Below, piece after piece: positions 1 through 10,977 of a stretch of 64,000 nucleotides of DNA. Every line of letters begins with the position of its first letter. Position 1 is the stretch's first letter. Under the pieces are notes generated by a model. It made no database searches and had not been told where the DNA came from. It saw only the letters and a list, made by a program, of their open reading frames with translations. The position numbers and the translations under genes are program-made. This stretch comes from Isoetes taiwanensis (taxonomy: Eukaryota > Streptophyta > Lycopodiopsida > Isoetales > Isoetaceae), in assembly GCA_021234155.1 (NCBI GenBank), contig JAJEKV010000141.1:874039-938038 (forward strand). The letters run 5' to 3'.

Positions 1-1611
1 TAAGTGCTCTCCCATAAGTAATATGCTAGCATGGACCCATTTGCCATATTCCATGACCATAGCGGATGTGCAAGAACTTAAAATGCTAACAAAAACTCAA
101 TTTATCCGCTCAATGTCATCTATAGACATTTGCTTAAAAAGTTGTAGGGCTCCCAAGTAATCTCCATTGTGCACATATCCCGCTAACATTATGTTAAATG
201 ATACAATAGTATGTAGACTCACCGTTAAAAACTTGGCACGCATTACTTATGTTACCACAGCCCGGCAAAGATACATGTCGACAAGTGTACTCCCAACATA
301 AACATCGACTCACATCTAGCTTGTAGTATATCAGCATGGACACGTTTACCTTTGTCCCCGACCGAGCATGCACCTACAATGCTCATTAAAGTAACTTTAT
401 TGGGCTTGAAGCCTTGTTGTCGTGCATTTCGTTATAGTACTCAAGAGCTTCGTGCCCATCACCTTCTTGGATGAGACCATCAATCATTGCACTCCATGAG
501 ACAACATTTTGTGCAGAAGTCGTTTGAATACCTGCCGAGAATCTTCCATGCTTCCACATTTAGCATACATGTCAATTAAACTGCTTCCAAGAAAGATATC
601 CAACTCAAACCCAACTTCCAGAATTTTAGCATGAAACAACTTTCCGGATTGTAGAACCGAATTAATAGCACAAGCATTTATAACACCTACAAAGGTGAAT
701 TTATCGGGGACACACCCTTCAATAGCATTTGATTGAACAGATAAAAAAGCTACTTTACTATCCTCATGTTCTACAAACCCAAAGAATTATTGTAGTCCAT
801 GTGCGGACATCTTGTGTAATGCGATTCTAATGAAGACTCCATAAGCATCGACTATTCTGCTGCATTTAGTATACATATTCAGTAGTGTATTGCCAACATA
901 AATATCATTCTCACATTTATCCCTCAAGATGTTAGCATGTACCAATTTCCCTTCTTCCATAGCAGACATAATGGCACATGCATTCACAATGCTAGCAAAA
1001 GTTACACGGTTGCACTTGACTTGCTGATCTTGCATTTGAAAAAACATTTTAAAAGCATCATTCGCTCGATCATGTTGAGTATATCCAGAAATGATCGTAC
1101 TCCAGGTACAAGTGTCTCTAATGGATAACCTGTCAAAAATCACTTCGGCAGTCTCCATGCCTCCACATTTTATGTAGATGTTGATAAGAGCATTCCATAG
1201 GGCAAAAGTATGCTAGTGGGTATCAAAAAAACGCGGCCCCAGCACTTAGATCAGCACTTTGGATGTACTATTCTATCATAGTATTCCACTTGTTATTAGT
1301 TGGAGTTGTTACATATTTCTATTGATTACCTAATTACCATGTGCTAGTACCAGTAACACCTTAAACAAGCTGCCATATGGGGTGCTATATGAGTGCTGTC
1401 AGCATGTGTCCGGACGCCTGCTTTTGATACCCACCAGCATACTTTTGCCCCATAACAGGATTCCTAGACTCAATGTTTTTTTCACAAAACTGGCATGAAT
1501 TTTCTTTGTTTCTGATAAGGCCTTCCTCTCGATACAGCTGTGCAAGGCAGAGATGCAAGTTTCTTGGTTTAACGGAATGCTTACTTGTTTTACTAGCTCC
1601 ACATTGTGCAT
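1..1611 (-). pseudogene. PPR (pentatricopeptide repeat) protein, degenerate
   Basis: Minus-strand translation gives successive PPR units in several frames. The segment at 1158-787 contains the unit hallmarks CTWSTIISGYTQ, ACAIMSAMEEGKLVHA and DIYVGNTLLNMYTKC; 1611-1399 contains ISALHSCIERKAL and KKIHASFVKK; 580-400 encodes a SWSAMIDG-like unit; 210-60 reads FNIMLAGYVHNGD. This spacing of 31-36-residue units is that of plant PLS-class PPR proteins, which bind organellar RNA in plastids or mitochondria. The frame shifts repeatedly, no continuous ORF longer than 123 aa remains, and the 5' part carries a small inverted duplication (1199-1453). I see no E or DYW domain; the gene runs off the left edge. 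It is a pseudogene, or a very error-rich assembly of a gene. Confidence 0.8.
1199..1453. repeat. Snap-back inverted repeat inside the PPR pseudogene
   Basis: About 30 bases around 1199-1230 (gggcaaaagtatgctagtgg...) recur as their reverse complement at 1422-1453 (...ccagcatacttttgcccc), separated by about 190 bases unlike PPR sequence. The same codons are therefore read sense on one arm and antisense on the other. Confidence 0.7.
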
Positions 1612-1780
1612 GGCATAGGCGCGATTGAAAAGACTTGTGAAATACCTAGCCGATCAACACTGATTAAGCACTCACTGACTATGTAAAATGCACGTAATAC
1701 TTCCGGTTAGCCGGTATGCACAGTAGCCGCCTGGCAACAGGGATGACCTAATATTTACAGGTTACAACAGGTTTTTAGCA
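1612..1780. other. Short non-coding spacer
   Basis: No coding potential, RNA gene or repeat recognised between the PPR pseudogene and the palindrome. Confidence 0.5.
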
Positions 1781-1834
1781 GTTTTTGGCATATTCATGGT
1801 ATATGCTAGCATATACCATGAATATGCCAAAAAC
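1781..1834. repeat. Perfect 54-bp palindrome
   Basis: Every base from 1781 to 1807 pairs with 1834 back to 1808, with centre ATGCTAGCAT and no loop. Outer ends are GTTTTTGGC / GCCAAAAAC. It lies 37 bp left of the homology boundary of the truncated GH9 copy. Confidence 0.95.
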
Positions 1835-1877
1835 CCACATAAACAAGGGATTGCCCCCCTAGGGGCAACCCAAAAAG
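1834..1877. repeat. Dispersed short repeat with CCCCTAGGGG core (copy 1)
   Basis: The stretch from CCCACAT to AACCCAAAAAG, including gcccccctaggggc, recurs with very few changes at 61914-61960. The core CCCCTAGGGG is itself a palindrome. Confidence 0.8.
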
Positions 1878-1989
1878 TTAAAAGTTGTAACCAACAAAAG
1901 CTTTGATATATAATATGTGAAAGATATACAATATATGATATTAATATATGTAGAATACAATATATGTAGAATACAAATTGAAGAATGAT

Positions 1990-2890
1990 TCAACGTTGGA
2001 GGAGCTGCAGTAACAGAGCCAAGGAGCCAACCATGCCAGAGTTGGTATAAGTGGTAGGTTCAGATTGCTGATAGTTATTTCGATCATCGATAATCGATCG
2101 TAATGGTCAGGGACCTCCAACAACAAACTCCAGTTAATTCGTTAGGATTTGGGTGATCAAGCATCGTAATATTCAAATCCTTCACCACATTTGATGCGCC
2201 GGGATGAACCCAAACGAGAAGGAAGAAAAGATCCACGGTGATGGATATGGAGGGGATATTTGGAACCAAATCCGACCATGTAAGACATGCCGCCAGGATT
2301 GAGGCCAAGGATATAATCAATCTGGCTGTTTGGCGGTAAGTCGCAAGGCGCTGGGGATGGAGGAAGTGCCCCGCATGAAACAAATTGATTGTAATTTGAA
2401 AGGTAATTAGCATAGGCAAGAAGAAGAAAAAGAATCGGCGGTGGACGTATTGAAGGTTAGTTCCGTCCCATGATGTAAAGGAGGCCGCCTGGGGGTGGTG
2501 GATTCCTCGGGTCATGGGATTGTGGGGAAGGATGGAGCAGGCAAAATCGTCGGCCTCGGTTTTGTATCCCAGGAGGCCAGGATTTTTGGTGTTGAAGAAA
2601 ACCTAGGTACAGACAAAAAAAAACAAAAAAAAAACTTAGAATGAATGAATTCAGTTCAGAAATGCGAATGAGTTTAGCAGGGCTTACATTTGAGAGCAAA
2701 ACCTGGACGCCGGCCAATTTGTTGTCCCAATCGAGAGCAGTGTAGGTGGTAGAGGTGGCACCAAAGAGGGGGCCGTTGGTGATAACGTAATTGAGATATT
2801 GAGGATTTGAGGAAGCCTTGTAGAGCCAAGCGGAGCACCAGAGGAGCTCGTCTTCATAGCCGGAGTAAGACTTATAGAACGGGCAAGTGC
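1990..2890 (-). pseudogene. GH9 endo-1,4-beta-glucanase, 3'-half pseudogene (copy 1)
   Basis: Minus-strand translation recovers the C-terminal half of a plant glycosyl hydrolase family 9 cellulase (cell-wall glucan hydrolysis). Visible landmarks in order are WLYKASSNPQYLNYV-like residues, WDNKLAGVQVLLSN, an intron of about 100 bp (GTAAGC...CCTAG), a VFFNTKNPGLLGYKTEADDF segment, QIDYILGLNPGGMSYMVGFG, HIHHRG with the catalytic-site histidine, and a degraded [14 protein letters not shown] containing the DDR...E catalytic region. The natural stop (TGA) is at 1992-1990. Several one-base indels break the frame, one within the SDDR catalytic motif. The 5' half is absent: homology with copy 2 stops near 2884. 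It is a truncated duplicate of copy 2, in the same orientation. Confidence 0.88.
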
Positions 2891-3960
2891 ATGGGTCAAT
2901 ACATTAAAGAGGTTCATGGCTGGAATGAATCTGTGTTGTCCAGGCCCTCAGGGTATGGTCTCATACTCCTTTCCTTTCAGACATAGTAAAGGTACTAATA
3001 TTATTTCCTTTACTTGATAGATATGGCAGCAACAGACTCTTTGAAGACCAATCAAGTATGAAAATAATAGAGGATGATCTTAAACAGCTAATGGAATGCT
3101 TGGATGAGACACACAAGTAATCCACGCAATTAATCCAGGACAGTTAATGGTAGACACACAAGTTATTCAGGCAATATGCATCAAGAACAACAAGCTACTG
3201 TTGCAACCCCTTAGGGGTTCTAAATAAAAGCAGAATATCATCTGCATATAAGAAACTGGACTCGAATAGACAAAAGGATCTTATTGACAAACATCTGGAA
3301 ATATGGATAATATCCTCTGCATATAATAGCATCTGAACTCAATATAGACAAAGGGATCCTGCTAACAAAGATCTGGATGTTTGTAAATGATTGCTGACAG
3401 AGGTGCAAAGTTCCAAATGAAGACATTATGGTGAAAGCTTATTTCATACTACGAGCAATCACAGACCTTAGCTATCTGAATGTCTGCAACAGATTTAACT
3501 TCGCATGCCAATCTACCCTATCCTTAGCACCTGTCAATGTTGTTTTTTATTTTATACATAAACTCATATCCTTATAGAATGGTAGGATATTAGCCTCATC
3601 ACCCCAAGTTTCTAGCAAATTAACTTTTGGAATAAGTTGGCTGTAAACCTTCCAATATTTTATGTACAAAACTGCAGGGTCTTGAATTCCTAATCATAGA
3701 ACTGCGGGGTCTTGAATTCCTAATCATAGTGAGGTGCATATTTGCGGTTTGTAAGGCCACATCATCATTCAAAAAAATAAAAAATGTTCACAAACCATTT
3801 TCCTCACCTTAAGCCATTCCCTTCTTCTTGCTTCAAGCTGAACTGGTGTTAGATTATGATCTAACCATATCCCACGATGTCCTTTTAAATGTGAGCAATG
3901 CTCAGGAACGTGCTCAGGAACCTACATATCTTATTATGTCTATCCATTCCACACGTCCAC
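2891..3960. other. Non-coding stretch with a 30-bp tandem duplication
   Basis: No convincing gene. At 3670-3729 a 30-bp unit (aactgcagggtcttgaattc...) is present twice with one difference. The rest is AT-rich unique-looking sequence, possibly the body of the Helitron whose 3' end lies at 3996. Confidence 0.5.
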
Positions 3961-3966
3961 AAGTAA

Positions 3967-3996
3967 TGCCCGGCATAGCCGGGCACACGTTTCTAG
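3967..3996 (+). mobile_element. Helitron 3' terminus
   Basis: An 8-bp stem (tgcccggc/gccgggca) with loop ata is followed 8 bases later by CTAG and then T. This is the canonical 3' end of a plant Helitron: hairpin, then CTRR, then host T. A matching 5' TC end to the left was not identified, so only the terminus is called. Confidence 0.6.
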
Positions 3997-4087
3997 TTTT
4001 TAGTTAATGCTCTAATGCTATATTTCTCCCCTGGGATATGTTTTATCCAAGTCTTGAGGGCGTGATCCTATGATGGCATAAAAAAGA

Positions 4088-4185
4088 GTATTCATTATGA
4101 TGTATTCATTGTCCATGCATGGTGGCATAAAAAAGAGTATTCATTATGATGTATTCATTGTCCATGCATGGTGGCATAAAAAAGA
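4088..4185. repeat. 49-bp tandem duplication
   Basis: Two identical 49-bp units beginning gtattcattatgatgtattc occupy 4088-4136 and 4137-4185. The intervening sequence to 4660 has no recognisable gene. Confidence 0.9.
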
Positions 4186-4745
4186 GTTGCCAACAATTTT
4201 TGAAGTTCAAAAAGTGCTTATTCACTTGGAACTTGTTGATTTTGGCTGGCCCAGACCCAAAACAAAAAAAAAAAAAGGGTTGACAAGTTGGGTACCTTTA
4301 TTACGGCAATTCAAATGAGGAAATACAAAAATGTAATCAAGACTCCTTGTATATAGGACATTCATACTACATACCAAACTCAAAAGTTCACATGGCTCTT
4401 TCATGTCATTAAGGAGTTGCTTAACATAATGAAGAAACCTTTCTAAGCAGACTTGATTCTTGTGCAATCCTTCTATTTATATTATTACATTCCTAATTAT
4501 CCCACATAGTAAAGGACTACTTGGGTAGCATTAAGTTTTTCTCAAAATACGGAACATCTTGGATAATTTCCTATTGTCAACTGCAATTGATAATGCTGGA
4601 CATTTGCAAATGATCCAATATTTTTTATTGCATTGTTACTTGACTTTTGCCTAGCTTTAGAAAAAAAGTTAAAAGTTGTAACCAACAAAAGCTTTGATAT
4701 ATAATATGTGAAAGAATATATGTAGAATACAAACTGAAGAATGAT

Positions 4746-6286
4746 TCAACGTTGGAGGAGCTGCAGTAACAGAGCCAAGGAACCAACCATGCCAGAGTTG
4801 GTATAAGTGGTAGGTTCAGATTGCTGATAGTTATTTCGATCATCAGCATATTGATCAGAATGGTCAGGACCTCCAACAACAAACTCCGGTAATTAAGTAG
4901 GATTTGGCCGATCATGATCGTAATATTCAAATCCTTCACCACATTTGATGCTACCGGGATGAACCCAAACAGAAGGAAGAGAAGATCCACTGATGATGGA
5001 TATGGAGGGATATTTGGAACCAAATCCACCATGTAAGACATGCCAGCAGGATTGAGGCCAAGGATATAATCAATCTGGCCGCTTGGCGAATGCCTCAAGG
5101 CGCTAGATGGAGGAAGTGCCCGCAAGATGAAACAAATCGATTTGCACTTGAAAGGTAATTAGCATAGGCAAGAAGAAGAAAAGAATCTACGTGACGATTG
5201 AAGGTTAGTTCCATTCCATGATGTAAAGGAGGCCACCGGGTGGTGGATTCCGGGTCATGGGATTGTGGGGAAGGATGGAGCAGTAAAATCGCCGGCCTCT
5301 TGGCTTTTGTATCCCGTGAGGCCGTGATGTTTGGTGTTGAAGAAAACCTAGGTACGCATAAAAAAAAAAAAAAAAAAAATTAGAATGAATGAATTCAGCC
5401 CGTAAATGCGAATGAGTTTAAAGCAGGCTTACATTTGAGAGCAAAACCCGGACGCCGCCAATTTGTTGTCCCAATCGAGAGCAAAGGTAGGTGGTAGAGG
5501 TGGCGCAAAGAGGGGGCCGCTGGTGATAACGTAATTGAGATATTGAGGATTTGAGGAAGCCTTGTAGAGCCAAGCCGAGCACCGCAGGAGCCTCGCCTTC
5601 ATAGCCGAGTAAGACTTATAGAACGGGCCAACGGCATCGAGGGTATCGCCAGAAGCGGCGAGATTGGCGCTATGCAATCTGCATACCGAGATGCTTTTGA
5701 CGAAGAATTTGCTAATACGCAGATCGGATTTTCGAACACAATCGATCCGGCAGCCAACGCGCAAGCAGTCTCTCCCGCCACGCCGTAACCGTGGAGCTGC
5801 TGACTCGTAAGCGGTCCTAGACGATGCATATCCTTCGGTCGCTCCCAAGACCGGTGGTTTGGTCAAATCCCCGACTTCGACCTGTGAGCTGGTCCGCTTG
5901 GTGCATGCCTTGAGGAGGTAATCCGCCCCCACGGACCGCTGGCCAATTGCATGACCCAATTGACCGTGTTTTTCCAAAGCTTTCTTCCCTCGATTATACT
6001 CCATGAGAGCATCACATCGTGGAACGCCATCGCAGACCAATTTTACATTGTCTCCCCGTGATCAATACCTCCCACCGTGATCTGCCTCCTCCGCCTTTCC
6101 GTCAGCCAAAGCCCCGAAATGTTCTCCTCCATTTCATCCTCCTCGATCTGCCGGGAAGCGCCCGATCTCATCCCTCAGAGAACAGATCGCCTTGCCCAGC
6201 CATGCGTATTGTTCAAGATTTAGTCACTTCTTGCTTTGTCAAGCCTCGCTAGCACAAACCAAAATCGCCATCACGATTATTGCCAT
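4746..6286 (-). pseudogene. GH9 endo-1,4-beta-glucanase, near full-length pseudogene (copy 2)
   Basis: Reading leftward from the ATG at 6286, the minus strand encodes a signal-peptide-like MAIIVMAILVCASEA, a degraded QRSG-LPADR block, DGK and GGRY-DAGDNVKFGL remnants, then HAI...GADYLLKACTK, GETACALAAGSIVFEN, AVGPFYKSYSA, WLYKASSNPQYLNYVI, LDWDNKLA, an intron near 5430-5340, DYILGLNPAGMSYMVG, HHR-region and [13 protein letters not shown]-type residues, with the stop at 4748-4746. Order and total length (about 1.5 kb) match a secreted plant family 9 cellulase of about 490 aa. Many single-base indels plus a stop right after the signal peptide destroy the frame. A Copia element sits 59 bp upstream of the ATG. 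Copy 1 (1990-2890) repeats its 3' half. Confidence 0.88.
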
Positions 6287-6349
6287 GCTTGCTTGCTTGC
6301 TTCGGCTGCTGCTACTGCGCATCTGTTCATCTTGGATGGTGGTATTTGT

Positions 6350-6547
6350 TGTTTGGAATCTCCTTTCTATAGGAGACGTGCACCTTTACCTTTTGCCATG
6401 TATGGCACGTATGTCACATATAGCACTCTTGCCTATTGTGGCACTAGTCCAATAGTGGCTCATATTGATGTATAAATATGTATCTCATATGAATAAAATT
6501 TTGTCTTGTCTTGTGGGAAAAGTTGTGTGTGTCTCATATTTCTAACA
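6350..6547 (+). repeat. Copia 5' LTR
   Basis: 198 bp, TGTTTGGAATC...TTTCTAACA. I find no difference from the 3' LTR on reading both base by base. It contains a TATA-like tataaatatg and an AATAAA signal (gaataaaatt). Confidence 0.96.
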
Positions 6548-6560
6548 TGGTATCAGAGCC

Positions 6561-8571
6561 AGATTCGTTGTACAGTCTATAAGCATTAGTTTTATGTTTG
6601 ATGCAAAAGCAAAAGTAGAAAGTCGCAGCTATGGAGTAAAAAGATAGCCTTGCTTTGGAAGGCCATAACTTTTCTCATATAGATCGGATTCATGCGATCT
6701 AAATCTTGCTGGAAAGAACTTAAAGTCTAGTTTAAGTGGGAACAAAAATCAGCCAAAAAGGATAATTATTTTTTGAGTTATCGAACTTTTAGTGACTAAC
6801 CCTGTTTTAAGACTGCAGGAGAAAAAGAAAGGATGGAGAGTGGTATTCATGTTGGATAGTTAATTCTTTGTTATTTGTTGAAGATAAAAAGTAGTATTAC
6901 TTGTTGATGATTAACTATATCCTTTTAATGCATCTGTGAATCTTCTAAACCATCATTGTATGGATCATGAAGATATATGCCTAACTAGCTTTTTAACAGC
7001 TGCCTCTTGATTCCTAATAGCTATTGGTAGCATGCTGTAATAGTCTAAAAAACTCTGATTTGAAACTGAAGACTTTGTTATTTCTTCCTCGTTGAAGAGG
7101 GATTTAGGGTGTTGAAATCCTGCCTACCATTAAATTCCTTGCCTAAGAATTTGCTCTTAACTAGTTGGATATGCATTGCCTTTAGCCATATCCCATAGCC
7201 ATATCCCAGGGATGTTAAATACCTATTAAATTAAGCATGAAAGTCTTGAATCATGAAAGTTAAGCATGGAAGTCTTGAATCATGAAAGTTTAAGCATGAA
7301 AGTCTTGGATCATGGAAGTTAAGCATGGAAGTTTTAAATGATGGAACTTATATATGAAAGTTAAGTATGATAGCATGAAGGTGTGCAAATTTTGATTATT
7401 ACAGTGACCATGTGCTTACGAATTTTAGCAGTTGGATTTATCTGCTAGCTACACTGTTGAAATCGCATTTGATGCTGCGTGTGTGTATTATTCTTGAATT
7501 GTGGATTAATTTTTGGTTGTGTGCATGAACAAGTTATGGTAAAGAATGACAGGTATTATGTTTATTGGTTTCGTATTCAATAATCTGAGGTGTCGATTAA
7601 TTTCTTTACAATGGATGTGTCTTTTGGCACTGCAGTATATATATACGTATGGGTTGAAATTGAATGATGTATTTGTGCGCATGCTCTAACTGCATATGGT
7701 GATGACGAATATCATATTTTGGCATATGTCTTGTCGTTCTACTATCTTGTTGTAGACGAATTTACGATTTGCTAGTGTGTAATAAAAATCTCATTGGAGA
7801 TGCAAACTAGAAGATATGTTATTGAAAATTGACAAATATATAATTGCAAACTAGAAATTTGGCAAAGCAATCTCCTTGGAGCTTGATTGAAAATTGGCCA
7901 ATATCTAATTGAACACTCATTAAAGATTTGACTTACTGACATTGGAAAATCTCATTGGAGATTGGCTTACTAAAATTGCAAAATCTCTTTGGAGATTGAC
8001 TGATTGAATATCTCTAATTGGAAACTTTTCTTGAAGATTGACTTTGGAAGATGAATGTTATTACAGGAAGTTTGCTACACAACATAAAATTTTTCTTGGA
8101 ATTCCTCATGAGGTCCACCTGGTAAGAGATATGTATAAAGTGCTTGAAACTAACACTTTCATGAATGTTGATTAAGGATGATTGTTGAGGAGGCATGAAA
8201 TTTTGCATATATTGGATATTGGTTTTAGTGTTGAATTTCAATGCGCTTTTGCCCCATTCTATTTCTTTTGCCTCAATGCTATAGGTTTTCTTATTGAATT
8301 TAACAAGCCAACATATTTTTGTCAAAGCTTGTCATGTTGTTGTTTGGCATCTAGATCAGTTTCCATTTATATGACCTCGCAAAAATTTGGTCTAACACTA
8401 TGTGGTGGTGATGCTAGTTCTTTATGGCTCTTTTGAAAATACATGGAAACATCTTTTTAAGATATGGTCGCCAAATATGAAGACCTTTCACAATCAAAGG
8501 CAATCTTATAAACTCAAGATGAATGATGGGTTTTGCTAATGTTGTGATATCTCATGGTGATGATATCAAGA
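6561..8571 (+). other. Copia internal region without recognisable gag
   Basis: About 2 kb where gag should be holds no long ORF. At 7231-7380 a degenerate unit of about 30 bp (aagcatgaaagtcttgaatc) is repeated four to five times, and 7780-8040 is a series of short related runs such as aatctcattggagatt and ctaattgg. The zinc knuckle and capsid region cannot be found. Confidence 0.6.
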
Positions 8572-9530
8572 CTTTTGTGGCATCGACGTTTTGGTCATGC
8601 TAGCTTTCAAGCTCTTTTGGAAATGAGCTGTGATAACCTTGTGGATTATTGAATGCTTGTGAGGCATATTCTATTGGTAAGCCACATTGCCACTCATTCT
8701 CTGGGGAAAGATATCGTCTTACGCGAAGTCTTAGAACTGGTCCGTTCTAAACTTTGTGGGCCATTCTATGATTCTCAGGATTTCTCTTTGACTATACTTT
8801 ATGTACTTTATTACTAAAAAACTTGAAGTATTATCGCTTTTTGTACTTCCAAAAGATGATAGGAGTTCAAACTAGAACAATGATTCGTAGACCGTGGAGT
8901 CGATAATGGTGGCAAGTTTAAGTCCTTGGTATTTGACAAAGTTTGTGCAAATTCAAGCATTGTTCTTGAATACATTGCGTCTTATTCTCCTCAACAGGAT
9001 GGTATTGCTGAGAGGAAGAATTGCGCCATCGTGAATGTGGTGCATTGCATGCTTACTCATATTAATTTGGATGTGTTTCTATGCGTAAGTTGTTGGCGCT
9101 TGTACTTGCAAAATTGCTTACTTATTTTTGAAAGGCAAAACTTCATTAGAAGCTTGGTCCGCTATTAAACCCAATGTTGCCAATTTTGTACGATTTTGGT
9201 TTGTCAGATCGCTTTATGTTCATATTCCTCCTGAAGGTAGTAAAAAATGATGATTTTGCTAAGGAAGCTATTTTATTAGATACGTCTATAATGCCAAAAT
9301 ATGCCAATTTGGAGACTCCGCTTTCCATTTACTTATGCTTCATTCTATTGATGAAATCATGCTTCATCGGGCCGTCCCCGCTTCTATTACTCGAATCGCC
9401 TTTTGCTCTTGATGTCCTTGACTTTGTTCATAATTTTGCTAATATTGATGGGGAAGATCATTTTGGTCTTAATGAGATTATTCATGAGGTTGCTTATGAT
9501 GATGTTATTGCACGTCGAGCATGAAAGCCG
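8572..9530 (+). pseudogene. Copia gag-pre-integrase and integrase remnants
   Basis: 8572-8649 reads LWHRRFGHASFQALLEM, the GAG-pre-integrase motif, ending in a stop. From 8926 the frame gives IASYSPQQDGIAERKN, the conserved end of the integrase catalytic core that carries the DDE glutamate. From 9174 a linker region follows (MPKYANLETPL and similar). Frameshifts and stops separate the blocks. The aspartate-containing integrase core between 8700 and 8900 is scrambled, so no active integrase can be made. Confidence 0.85.
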
Positions 9531-9689
9531 ACACAATGGATGTTAGAATATCTTATTGATGATCCAATTTCTATGGAGGATGCCCTAACATTAGAACACT
9601 TGGACAAGAGGACTTGGTTTCTGGATTCCTTTCTAGTGTGAATGATTTGAATAGTTACTTCAAAAGGAGAAGGGTCTTATTATGTTTTT

Positions 9690-10539
9690 ATTGCCTTATA
9701 TGTCGATGATACATTTTTTGTTTGCAATGATTTACCCTACTTACATCATATGAAAGTTTTATTATCTGCAGCTTTTGAGATGGTAGACTTGGGTGCAATT
9801 CACTCATGCACATATATCTCTGCGCTCATTGACAAGTTTGGCCTCCTTGAAGCAAAATCAGAAAGTACTCCTCTTGTTGCTAGTTCCAGATATTTCAAAC
9901 TTTCTCAAAAACAAAGTCCTTGCACTGAAGAAGAAAGATTGCAAATGAACAAATGTTCCTATGCTAGTTTGGTTGGTGCATTGATGTATTCCGCCAATGC
10001 AACTCGCCCTATTAGTTATGTTGCTAATACTCTTGTTCAATTCATGACTAATCCTGGACAGGTTCATTGGACTGCTGCTAAAAGGGTTTTGAGATATTTG
10101 AAAGGCACTTCTACCTATGGTTTATTGTTGTACACAAAGCATGATGTTGCTATATTGACTTTGCTAGGCTATACAGATGCTGATTGGGGTAGTTGTCCTG
10201 ATACACAACGATGTGTTTCTGTTTCCACCACAGAAATGGAGTATCTTGCTGCATCCGTTTGCCAGCAGAGAATTGGTTTGGTTGCGGCAGACTCTACTCA
10301 TGTGTGATAATCAAAGTACAATTGCATTAACAAAGGATGAGGTTTTTCATTCTAAATCTAAACATGTTGAGCTACATTATCATTATATCAAATTGGAAGT
10401 ACGAAAGAAGACTATTGTGCTTAAATATTGTTCAACGTTAGCGATGGTTGCTGATATCTTCACCAAAGCATTAGGACTTCAGAAACAAGAGATGTGCAAA
10501 GCAGCTCTTGGAATTGTTGAATCTTTTGTTGTTACTTGA
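9690..10539 (+). pseudogene. Copia reverse transcriptase (C-term) and RNase H remnants
   Basis: The YVDD active-site motif is at about 9700, then FEMVDLG, SYASLVGALMYSANATRP, HWTAAKRVLRYLKGT, YTDADWGSCPDT, STTEMEYLAAS, and in a second frame CDNQSTIALTKDEVFHSKSK and ADIFTKALG up to 10539. These are standard Copia RT-RNase H landmarks. The whole RT fingers and palm N-terminal to YVDD is missing, a block after MVDLGAIHS is missing, and the segment between DADWG and STTEMEY is shortened. The enzyme is therefore dead although the LTRs look new. Confidence 0.9.
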
Positions 10540-10693
10540 GTTGTTCTGAAAGTGCTTGGGTTTTTTCCTTTTAACCCACAAAAGGTTTTTTTGATCCAAG
10601 CACTAGATTAAAGATGCAGGGAGGGATGGTTGGAGGCATCTTTAAATATGAGATACAATTATTTTGTTCAAAAGGCTAAAGTTGCAGGGAGGG

Positions 10694-10891
10694 TGTTTGG
10701 AATCTCCTTTCTATAGGAGACGTGCACCTTTACCTTTTGCCATGTATGGCACGTATGTCACATATAGCACTCTTGCCTATTGTGGCACTAGTCCAATAGT
10801 GGCTCATATTGATGTATAAATATGTATCTCATATGAATAAAATTTTGTCTTGTCTTGTGGGAAAAGTTGTGTGTGTCTCATATTTCTAACA
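10694..10891 (+). repeat. Copia 3' LTR
   Basis: 198 bp, reads the same as the 5' LTR. It is preceded by the polypurine tract gcagggaggg (10684-10693), itself a near-repeat of tgcagggaggg at about 10616. Confidence 0.96.
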
Positions 10892-10977
10892 TTTGTAGTG
10901 CCAATCTGCAGAATCAGACAGATCCCCGCTATATCACCGCCGTCATCAGCCTGGTAGACTGTAAGCGTGCACATTTA

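Larger units (their letters stand above)
6345..10896 (+). mobile_element. Copia LTR retrotransposon with 5-bp target duplication, non-autonomous
   Basis: The element proper is 6350-10891 (4542 bp). Flanking 5-bp duplications TTTGT lie at 6345-6349 and 10892-10896. LTRs start TG and end CA. A primer-binding site TGGTATCAGAGCC (initiator Met-tRNA type) directly follows the 5' LTR at 6548-6560. A purine run gcagggaggg precedes the 3' LTR. Gag is not recognisable and pol survives as fragments (8572-10539). Joining the flanks restores host sequence upstream of the GH9 copy 2 start codon. Confidence 0.97.
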
